12,618 bases of DNA from Candidatus Cryptobacteroides faecihippi (GTDB taxonomy: Bacteria; Bacteroidota; Bacteroidia; Bacteroidales; UBA932): assembly GCA_018066065.1 (NCBI GenBank), contig JAGHSC010000026.1:1-12618 (forward strand), in the 5' to 3' direction. The first letter of the stretch is position 1. Every line of letters starts with the position of its first letter. This document shows, one piece after another, positions 7,172 to 12,618 of the stretch. The notes under the pieces were generated by a model. The model was not told the origin of the DNA. It did not search any database and saw only the letters and a list, made by a program, of their open reading frames with translations. A program made the position numbers and the translations under genes.

Positions 7172-8371
7172 ATGAAGATATCCTATCTTGCAGCCGCCCT
7201 GCTTCTCTCAGGGACTGCACTTTCGGCTCAGGAAACCCCTGCAACGGTCAAGGTTGGAGGTTTCATTCGAAACTTTGCTCACATCGACACCAAGGAAATG
7301 ATCTCGGGTACGGCTGAACTGTTCTCCTACATTCCTCTCGAGGAACAGGGAGAGAACACTACGACCTATCACTATTCCGCCCTTACATCCCGACTTTGGG
7401 TGACTGCTGACGGCTACAAGTATGGCAACATGACCGCCTCTTCAAGGATCGAGGCTGACTTCTACAACGGCCTTACCGGTGTCAACGGTACCGCCGTGCT
7501 CCGTCTCCGCCAGGCTTTCCTGAATCTCACGTGGGCCAATGACGAGGGCAACACAATCGGAAGCCTCAAGGCTGGACAGGCGTGGCATCCTATGGCTGCC
7601 GACATGCCTGACATCCTTTCACTCAACGCAGGTGCACCGTTCGGCCCATTCTCCCGCACTCCACTTGTTCAGTGGGATTCGCCTATCACATCCAATCTCT
7701 CCCTCACAGCTGCTGCGATCTGGCAGATGCAGTACAGGACATGTGGACCGGATGGCGCTTCGGCCAACTACATGAAGTACCATGGCATCCCTGAAGTCTA
7801 CCTCGCACTCAATTACAAGACAGCTTCGTCTCTCTTCCGTGCCGGTTACGACTTCCTCTCGGTTACTCCGTACAATGGTGGAAACAGTGTGAACAGCAGC
7901 CTGGTCTATCTCTATGGGCAGTATAAGAAGGGTAGTTTCGTTGCAAAGGCCAAGACGACTTACGGACAGGATGGTTCCCATCTCAATCTTACCGGAGGCT
8001 ATGCCGTCACAGGAGGCTCAAGCGCAGCTGACTTCGAGTTCACCCCTTCTACCAGCTCTTCTACCTGGGTCAGCCTCTCCTACGGTAAGAAGTGGCAGGG
8101 CGTTCTCTTTGCAGGCTACATCAAGAATTTTGGTGTAGGCAAGGACATTACCGGTAAGTATTGGTTCTGTGGCAACAGCCGTAATAATGTGGACAGCGCA
8201 TGGAGAATCACTCCTAACATCTTCAGGAACATCGGAAAGTTCACCGTGGGTGGTGAATGTGAGCTCACCGGTGTCAAGTACGGCGAAGTCCAGAAGGATG
8301 GAAGCGTTGCTGGCGACCTCAAGTCCGTCGTCAACACTCGTCTCCAGCTCATGCTGAAGTTCACTTTCTAA
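7172..8371 (+). CDS. Outer-membrane beta-barrel porin-like protein (possibly DcaP-like)
   Basis: The 399-residue protein has a signal peptide (residues 1-19, core SYLAAALLLSG, cleavage likely after Leu-Ser-Ala). The rest is a pattern of short amphipathic strands rich in Tyr, Gly, Ser and Thr. It ends in LMLKFTF, a beta-signal with terminal Phe, which indicates an outer-membrane barrel. The early segment VKVGGFIRNFAHID and the stretch GQAWHPMAADMPDILSLNAG resemble Bacteroidota porins near the DcaP-type group, whose Acinetobacter founder passes dicarboxylates. That family assignment is from memory of motif style and is tentative. The start at 7172 is preferred to 7148 because the signal peptide then begins at Met-Lys-Ile and the promoter leaves a normal leader. 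It lies directly behind the SLC13 gene with its own promoter and terminator. Confidence 0.8.
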   Translation: MKISYLAAALLLSGTALSAQETPATVKVGGFIRNFAHIDTKEMISGTAELFSYIPLEEQGENTTTYHYSALTSRLWVTADGYKYGNMTASSRIEADFYNGLTGVNGTAVLRLRQAFLNLTWANDEGNTIGSLKAGQAWHPMAADMPDILSLNAGAPFGPFSRTPLVQWDSPITSNLSLTAAAIWQMQYRTCGPDGASANYMKYHGIPEVYLALNYKTASSLFRAGYDFLSVTPYNGGNSVNSSLVYLYGQYKKGSFVAKAKTTYGQDGSHLNLTGGYAVTGGSSAADFEFTPSTSSSTWVSLSYGKKWQGVLFAGYIKNFGVGKDITGKYWFCGNSRNNVDSAWRITPNIFRNIGKFTVGGECELTGVKYGEVQKDGSVAGDLKSVVNTRLQLMLKFTF

Positions 8372-8393
8372 TCGAAAATCATCAAGAATGCAT

Positions 8394-8424
8394 GAAGCCG
8401 GCTCCAGGAGTCGGCTTTCTTTGT
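8394..8424 (+). terminator. Rho-independent terminator after the porin-like gene
   Basis: AAGCCG (8395-8400) pairs with CGGCTT (8412-8417), with an inner CTC/GAG pairing in between. TTTCTTT follows (8416-8422). It directly abuts the next promoter element. Confidence 0.8.
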
Positions 8425-8432
8425 TATCTTTG
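8425..8432 (+). promoter_or_regulatory. -7 element for the PMI-like/S4 unit
   Basis: TATCTTTG matches TAnnTTTG exactly and lies 26 bases before the ATG at 8458. No TTG is seen at the -33 position, which falls within the preceding terminator hairpin. Confidence 0.6.
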
Positions 8433-8457
8433 GAAGTTCAAACCAATCAGATCAACC

Positions 8458-9468
8458 ATGTCGGAAGAAAGCAGGAAACTCTACCCTCTGAGATTCATCG
8501 AGGAAGGCATCGAGAAGAAATGGGGACGCGTGAGCTACAAGGTCGCGGACCTCGGAATCAAGGAATCTATGATCCAGGAAGGATGGCTGGGCGGCAGCAC
8601 GCTGACTGAGGCCATCGAGACCTATCTTGAACGCCTTGTCGGAGACGATGTCTTCGAAGTCTACGGCCTTCAGTTTCCTCTGATGGTCAAGACGCTGGAT
8701 GTCCGCGGCAGGCAGCCTCTGATGGTCAATGCACCTGACGATGCCGCCTTTGAACGTTATGACTCGCTTGGGAAGACTGCCCTGTGGTATGTCCTCGAGG
8801 CGGACAGGGATGCCCTGATCTACCTCGGCTTCTCAAAGGACATGGATGCCGGTGAACTCTACTCGAGATGCGCCTCGGGAACCATCGAGGAAGTGCTCAA
8901 TGCCGTCCATCCTCATGCCGGCGACGCTTTCCTCATCAAGCCGGGAACAGTCTTTTCCGCCGGGCAGGGGCTCAAGATCGTCGAGATCAGCGAATGCTCC
9001 GAGCTCACCTTCAGCATCCATGACTGGGGCGACGGCCTCTCCGAAGGGGAAGAACTCCTTCTTGAGGAAGCGCTCGACCTGATTGAATATTCAAGTGCGG
9101 AACCTGTCCCTGTCAGGGGCTCTGTCCTTGCCGAGATCCCTCAGTTCAAGGTGACGGAGCTGAAGCTTTCCGCACCGCTCCAGATTTCCTCCGAGCAGCC
9201 GGGCTCGTTCACCCTCTACACCTGTGCCAAGGGTGGCGCATCCATCCAGGTGCCTCAGGAAGAGGAAAACGGCTCTCTCCGTGAATATCCACTCAAGGCT
9301 GGCCAGTCACTTCTTGTGCCTGCCGAGGTGGACACATTCTTCCTTGTCCCGACCTCGGATGGCACCGTCCTGCTTGAATCGCTCGTGGAGCATCAGGATG
9401 TTCAGGATGAGGAAGTTCCTGTTGAAACTGACGATGAGGAAGACCCTCATGTAAAGACCTGGTCGTGA
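8458..9468 (+). CDS. Phosphomannose isomerase-like protein lacking the metal-binding residues (predicted pseudo-enzyme)
   Basis: The 336-residue protein follows the class I mannose-6-phosphate isomerase (ManA) plan. LYPLRF opens the N-terminus (8-13), then KKWG (20-23), FPLMVKTLDV (73-82), PDD (93-95), GKTALWYVLEA (105-115), LIKPGTV (159-165) and IHDWG (187-191). At each place where the family has a zinc ligand the residue differs. QVHPDD has become VNAPDD (90-95), GKTE is GKTA (Ala108), and PGTVH is PGTVF (Phe166). The usual TYRIYDW arginine is Ser186. The reading frame is intact and the length normal, so this is not simple decay. The C-terminus (311-330) is strongly acidic. The start at 8458 is chosen because an in-frame ATG at 8392 lies in the terminator and ahead of the promoter. 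It overlaps the next gene by one base. A sugar-isomerase activity is unlikely; the function is unknown. Confidence 0.8.
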   Translation: MSEESRKLYPLRFIEEGIEKKWGRVSYKVADLGIKESMIQEGWLGGSTLTEAIETYLERLVGDDVFEVYGLQFPLMVKTLDVRGRQPLMVNAPDDAAFERYDSLGKTALWYVLEADRDALIYLGFSKDMDAGELYSRCASGTIEEVLNAVHPHAGDAFLIKPGTVFSAGQGLKIVEISECSELTFSIHDWGDGLSEGEELLLEEALDLIEYSSAEPVPVRGSVLAEIPQFKVTELKLSAPLQISSEQPGSFTLYTCAKGGASIQVPQEEENGSLREYPLKAGQSLLVPAEVDTFFLVPTSDGTVLLESLVEHQDVQDEEVPVETDDEEDPHVKTWS

Positions 9469-9920
9469 TGGCAGCAGCAGAAAGGATAGACAAGTACCTG
9501 TGGGCGATCAGGGTCTTCAAGACCCGTACTGAAGCTACTGAAGCCTGCAAGGGTGGCAAGGTCAAGGTTGCCGGTTCCAATGTGAAGCCTTCGCGAGACG
9601 TCAAGGTCGGAGAGACCATCGAGGTCCGCAAGGGAGCCGTGGTCTACACTTACCGCGTCAAGGCGCTTGTGGACAAGAGGGTAGGGGCCAAGATTGTGCC
9701 CGACTTGGCTGAGAATCTTACTCCTCAGTCCGAGCTCGACAAGCTGAAGAGTCCTGTCGAGACATTCTTCCTCAAGAGAGACCGCGGGACCGGCCGTCCG
9801 ACCAAGAAGGACAGAAGGTCGATGGAGGATGCCTGGGACCAGCTGGATTACAATAATGTCATCGAGGAAATCCCCGATGACATCATTGAAAGATTCGGCC
9901 TTTCGGACGTGGATCTGTAG
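9468..9920 (+). CDS. S4-domain RNA-binding protein of the Hsp15/HslR family
   Basis: The 150-residue basic protein has an S4 RNA-binding domain at about residues 5-65, starting with the family signature RIDKYLWAIRVFKTR and continuing with GGKVKVAGSNVKPS. A basic patch GTGRPTKKDRR (107-117) is also typical of Hsp15-type proteins. E. coli Hsp15 binds 50S ribosomal subunits carrying stalled nascent chains, and a ribosome-rescue role here is inferred by homology only. The C-terminal 30 residues are acidic and longer than in E. coli Hsp15. The ATG at 9468 overlaps the upstream stop (TGATG), suggesting translational coupling; a GTG one codon earlier is a possible alternative. It ends 6 bases from the convergent rubrerythrin gene. 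Confidence 0.88.
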   Translation: MAAAERIDKYLWAIRVFKTRTEATEACKGGKVKVAGSNVKPSRDVKVGETIEVRKGAVVYTYRVKALVDKRVGAKIVPDLAENLTPQSELDKLKSPVETFFLKRDRGTGRPTKKDRRSMEDAWDQLDYNNVIEEIPDDIIERFGLSDVDL

Positions 9921-9935
9921 CGATCCTTATTTCTT
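9911..9935 (+). terminator. Weak candidate terminator between convergent genes
   Basis: GGATC (9911-9915) and GATCC (9922-9926) can form a five-base-pair hairpin over loop TGTAGC, followed by TTATTTCTT. The hairpin includes the S4 gene stop codon, and the T-rich tail overlaps the end of the rubrerythrin gene. The stem is short, so support is modest. Confidence 0.35.
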
Positions 9936-10481
9936 GAAGAAGCGGTTGTAAAGGCCCTTGAAGCCTGCACCGTGGCGAGCCTCGTCCTTTGCCATCTCGT
10001 GGACTGTGTCGTGGATTGCATCGTAGTTGAGTGCCTTTGCCTTCACTGCGATGTCAAGCTTGCCCTCGCATGCACCGGCCTCGGCTGCGATTCTCTTCTC
10101 GAGATTGGTCTTGGTGTCCCATACAAGCTCTCCAAGAAGCTCTGCGAACTTTGCAGCATGCTCAGCCTCCTCGAATGCATACCTCTTGAATGCATCTGCG
10201 ATCTCAGGGTAGCCCTCTCTCTCAGCCTGGCGGCTCATTGCGAGATACATTCCGACCTCTGAGCACTCTCCGTTGAAGTTGTCGCGCAGACCCTGCATGA
10301 TTTCCTCATTGTCGACCTTTCCGTCTCCGATGCGATGCTCGCATGCCCATGCCGGACCATCCTCGGTCTCGACGACCTCTACGAACTTGCTTGCAGGAAC
10401 CTTGCACTGTGGGCACCTCTCCGGTGCGCTGTCTCCCTCGTGTACATAACCGCACACTGAACATCTGAATTTCTTTGCCAT
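9927..10481 (-). CDS. rbr: Rubrerythrin with N-terminal rubredoxin domain
   Basis: The 184-residue non-haem iron protein reduces hydrogen peroxide (NAD(P)H-linked peroxidase) in anaerobes. Residues 1-35 form a rubredoxin-like Fe(Cys)4 site with Cys7, Cys10, Cys23 and Cys26 (CSVCGY and CPQCKVP). Residues about 55-184 are the ferritin-like four-helix diiron domain, with GECSE (Glu72, Glu75), EEAEH (Glu105, His108), Glu139 and DEARH (Glu167, His170). In classical rubrerythrin the rubredoxin domain is C-terminal; here it is first, the reverse-rubrerythrin order known from clostridia and other anaerobes. It is encoded opposite to all its neighbours, convergent with the S4 gene and divergent from the AddB-like gene, and appears monocistronic. 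Confidence 0.95.
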   Translation of the reverse strand: MAKKFRCSVCGYVHEGDSAPERCPQCKVPASKFVEVVETEDGPAWACEHRIGDGKVDNEEIMQGLRDNFNGECSEVGMYLAMSRQAEREGYPEIADAFKRYAFEEAEHAAKFAELLGELVWDTKTNLEKRIAAEAGACEGKLDIAVKAKALNYDAIHDTVHEMAKDEARHGAGFKGLYNRFFKK

Positions 10482-10511
10482 GATATTGTTTCTTTAATTG
10501 TTATTCCACTG

Positions 10512-10540
10512 CGAAGATAGTCAATTTATTTCATTTACAA
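10512..10540 (-). promoter_or_regulatory. rbr: Probable rubrerythrin promoter
   Basis: Read on the minus strand: TTG (10540-10538), 18 bases, then TATCTTCG (10519-10512). This is a partial match to TAnnTTTG with slightly short spacing, about 30 bases before the start codon. No peroxide-regulator box was recognised in the AT-rich divergent gap. Confidence 0.45.
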
Positions 10541-10574
10541 AATAGAATAATTCAAAATTAGTGAAAAATTTTCC

Positions 10575-10605
10575 TTGGCTGTGAATTCTTTTTTTGCTAT
10601 CTTCC
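10575..10605 (+). promoter_or_regulatory. Probable promoter of the AddB-like gene
   Basis: TTG (10575-10577), 20 bases, then TATCTTCC (10598-10605), a partial match to the Bacteroidota consensus with ideal spacing. It implies a very short leader of about 10 bases before the ATG at 10621. Confidence 0.5.
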
Positions 10606-10620
10606 TGAAGTTTATCAGAC

Positions 10621-12618
10621 ATGGAACCATTTCTCAGGCAAGTCGCATTCCACTATATGTCGCGGGAGGGAAGCATCTCCCGCTCCTGCTTCATATTCCC
10701 TAACCGAAGGAGCAAGGTCTTCTTCATGAAGTATCTTGGGGAAGCCGTGAAGCAGTCAGGTACGCCCGTGGTCGCTCCAGGGACCATCACGATCAATGAT
10801 TTCTTCGTCCGCGTCAGCGGAAGCAGGTCTGCCGACAGGGTGGATCTCCTGCTGAAGCTCCATGAGTGCTACAAGGCTCTGTTCAAGAGCCCGGAGCCGC
10901 TGGACGAGTTCGTCTTCTGGGGAGATGTCATCCTCGGCGATTTCGACGATGTCGACAAGTATCTTGTCGATGCGCGCGGACTTTTCACCAATGTTGCCGA
11001 CTTCAAGGACATCCAGGACACGTACTCCTACCTCACTCCCGCCCAGAGGGAAGCCATCGACAGCTTCCTGAGCCATTTCCGCCATGAGGGGAAGCTGACG
11101 GTGCGTCTTGATCCTGATTCCCCGAATGTCAAGGAAAAGTTCCTGCAGGTCTGGAATATCCTCTATCCGCTCTACTGTTCCTTCAGGGAACGGCTTGCTT
11201 CGGAGGGCGTCGCCTATGAGGGCATGATTTACCGCGGCCTCGCCGAGAGGGTGAGGGAAGAGGCTGTGGTCGATGTCCTTGCGGATTCATTCCCGGATGT
11301 GGACAGATTCGTCTTTGTAGGGCTCAATGCCTTGAATGAGTGCGAGAAGACGGTCATGAGGAAGATGCGTGACGCCGGCATCGCAGAGTTCTGCTGGGAC
11401 TATTCCAGCCGGTTCGTGAAGGATCCTGACAACAAGAGTTCCTTCTTCATGGAACGCAATGTCTCCGAGTTCCGGCCACCGTTCAAGCTTGACCCGGACG
11501 GACTGCAGGAGCCTGAGGTCGAAGTCATCAGCGTCCCATCCTCGGTGGGACAGGCCAAGCTTCTGCCTGCATTGCTGAAGGACTCCGACCACGCTGTCGT
11601 GATTCCTGACGAAACCCTTCTCATCCCTGTCCTCAATTCTATCCCTGAACACATCAAGGACATCAATGTCACCATGGGATTCCCGATGATGGACAGCGCA
11701 TTCTTCGATTTCATGAATCTGGTCTCCGCAATGCAGATGCACACCCGCTGCAAGGATGGGAAGTGGTTCTTCTACCACAGCCAGGTGTGGTCGCTGTTCT
11801 CTTCCAGCATATTCAGCAGGCTCGTGGCTGAGGATGCTGAAGCCAGGGAGACCGTCAACGCGGTCCGTAAGGGAAAGAAATACTACATTCCTGAGGATGA
11901 ACTTCGCGGCTCTGCGTTGATGGACATGCTCTTCATCCCTGTCCTGAAAGATCCTAAATCCACGGAATCATCACAGATACAGGAACTTGCCACTTATCAG
12001 AAGACTCTCATCAAGGGACTTGCACCACTGATGGCCAAGGACACCCAGCTTGCGATGGAGCTCGAGTTCGCAAAGGCAGCCTACAATGCCATCACCAGCC
12101 TTCAGTCCAAGAATCTGGCGATACTTCCTTCAACCTATTTCAAGCTTCTGGACCAGTTGCTCGGTCCTGTGGCCGTGCCGTTCAACGGAGAGCCTCTGAA
12201 GGGACTCCAGATCATGGGACCTCTCGAGACCCGTGCACTGGATTTCCGCAACCTCGTCATCCTTTCATGCAATGAGGGCATGTTTCCACGCCGCAGTGTC
12301 AGCTCATCATTCATCCCACCCGAACTCAGGAAGGGTTTCTCCCTTCCGACCTATGAGTATCAGGATGCGGTGTGGGCCTACTACTTCTACCGTCTGATCC
12401 AGAGGGCAGAAAAGGTGACGCTCGTCTATGATTCCAGGACGGAAGGCCTGAAGAACGGCGAGGAAAGCCGCTACATCAAGCAGCTGGAGTACCACTTCGG
12501 ACTTCATCTCAAGAGAAGCTTTGTCAGGGCTGAAGCGATGGAAGGCAATGCCGCAAGGGACATCCCGAAGACCGAAGAGGATGTCGCGCGCATCCGTTCC
12601 GCCAATCTTTCAGCCTCT
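10621..12618 (+). CDS. AddB-like helicase/PD-(D/E)XK nuclease family protein (partial, 3' end missing)
   Basis: The frame is open for 666 codons to the right edge; an in-frame TGA at 10606 makes the ATG at 10621 the first possible start. It resembles the Bacteroidota AddB/RexB-like subunit that partners an AddA/UvrD-type helicase in double-strand break end processing. The N-terminus has FIFPNRRSKVFFMKYL (24-39), typical of these proteins, but no Walker A motif. The helicase-like part has GPLETRALDF (533-542), LSCNEGMFPRR (548-558) and SRYIKQLEYHF near residues 620-630. NEGMFP is the AddB/RecC-like signature. The expected C-terminal nuclease and any iron-sulphur cysteines are beyond the window, so nuclease activity cannot be judged. 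It is divergent from rubrerythrin. Its proline codon use looks more mixed than in the transporter gene, fitting lower expression. Confidence 0.85.
   Translation, partial: MEPFLRQVAFHYMSREGSISRSCFIFPNRRSKVFFMKYLGEAVKQSGTPVVAPGTITINDFFVRVSGSRSADRVDLLLKLHECYKALFKSPEPLDEFVFWGDVILGDFDDVDKYLVDARGLFTNVADFKDIQDTYSYLTPAQREAIDSFLSHFRHEGKLTVRLDPDSPNVKEKFLQVWNILYPLYCSFRERLASEGVAYEGMIYRGLAERVREEAVVDVLADSFPDVDRFVFVGLNALNECEKTVMRKMRDAGIAEFCWDYSSRFVKDPDNKSSFFMERNVSEFRPPFKLDPDGLQEPEVEVISVPSSVGQAKLLPALLKDSDHAVVIPDETLLIPVLNSIPEHIKDINVTMGFPMMDSAFFDFMNLVSAMQMHTRCKDGKWFFYHSQVWSLFSSSIFSRLVAEDAEARETVNAVRKGKKYYIPEDELRGSALMDMLFIPVLKDPKSTESSQIQELATYQKTLIKGLAPLMAKDTQLAMELEFAKAAYNAITSLQSKNLAILPSTYFKLLDQLLGPVAVPFNGEPLKGLQIMGPLETRALDFRNLVILSCNEGMFPRRSVSSSFIPPELRKGFSLPTYEYQDAVWAYYFYRLIQRAEKVTLVYDSRTEGLKNGEESRYIKQLEYHFGLHLKRSFVRAEAMEGNAARDIPKTEEDVARIRSANLSAS

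Noticed and set aside
8392..8457. N-terminal extension of 22 residues on the PMI-like protein
   Set aside because: The upstream ATG lies within the terminator hairpin and ahead of the -7 element; the protein family begins at the LYPLRF region.
10482..10620. Possible small RNA or peroxide-regulator site in the AT-rich divergent gap
   Set aside because: Only promoter-like elements are visible; no stable hairpin with a T-tract and no convincing regulator palindrome.
1..12618. CRISPR array, insertion sequence, phage, tRNA or defence island
   Set aside because: No spaced direct repeats, transposase or integrase motifs, tRNA-like cloverleaf or toxin-antitoxin pair were seen; the genes are housekeeping or metabolic apart from the PMI-like protein.

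Overview
This window looks like ordinary chromosomal DNA from a member of the Bacteroidales (Bacteroidota) with roughly 50-55% G+C. The grounds are several promoters of the Bacteroidota type (TTG, about 20 bases, TAnnTTTG), the absence of clear Shine-Dalgarno sequences, a bamA-ompH pair, an alpha/gamma-fused KorA, and the Bacteroidota-type AddB-like protein. An anaerobic gut or rumen lineage is likely from the ferredoxin-dependent enzymes and rubrerythrin. I cannot place the genus from sequence alone.

Layout. (1) 1-1147: the 3' end of bamA, then the periplasmic chaperone gene ompH/skp and a terminator. (2) 1179-5537: a promoter, then a tight operon korA-korB-gdhA closed by a strong terminator. 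2-oxoglutarate:ferredoxin oxidoreductase joins succinyl-CoA and 2-oxoglutarate, and glutamate dehydrogenase joins 2-oxoglutarate and ammonium to glutamate, so the operon reads as a carbon-to-nitrogen assimilation unit. (3) 5551-7096: an SLC13/DASS (dicarboxylate/anion:sodium) inner-membrane transporter with its own promoter and terminator. (4) 7107-8424: an outer-membrane beta-barrel, porin-like gene with a very good promoter and a terminator. Genes 3 and 4 may form an outer/inner membrane uptake pair for dicarboxylates. (5) 8425-9926: a two-gene unit of a phosphomannose-isomerase-like protein that has lost every expected metal ligand, overlapping by one base an Hsp15-type S4 RNA-binding protein. 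(6) 9927-10540, minus strand: a rubrerythrin with its rubredoxin domain at the N-terminus. (7) 10575-12618: a divergent, incomplete AddB-like helicase/nuclease gene that runs off the right edge.

No mobile element, CRISPR array, tRNA or rRNA was seen, and no gap between genes exceeds about 175 bases. The most unusual item is the apparent pseudo-enzyme at 8458-9468: its fold-level motifs are intact, but the zinc ligands and a key arginine are replaced. Second-tier observations are a cysteine cluster in glutamate dehydrogenase, a transporter/porin pairing, and terminators packed directly against the next promoter.
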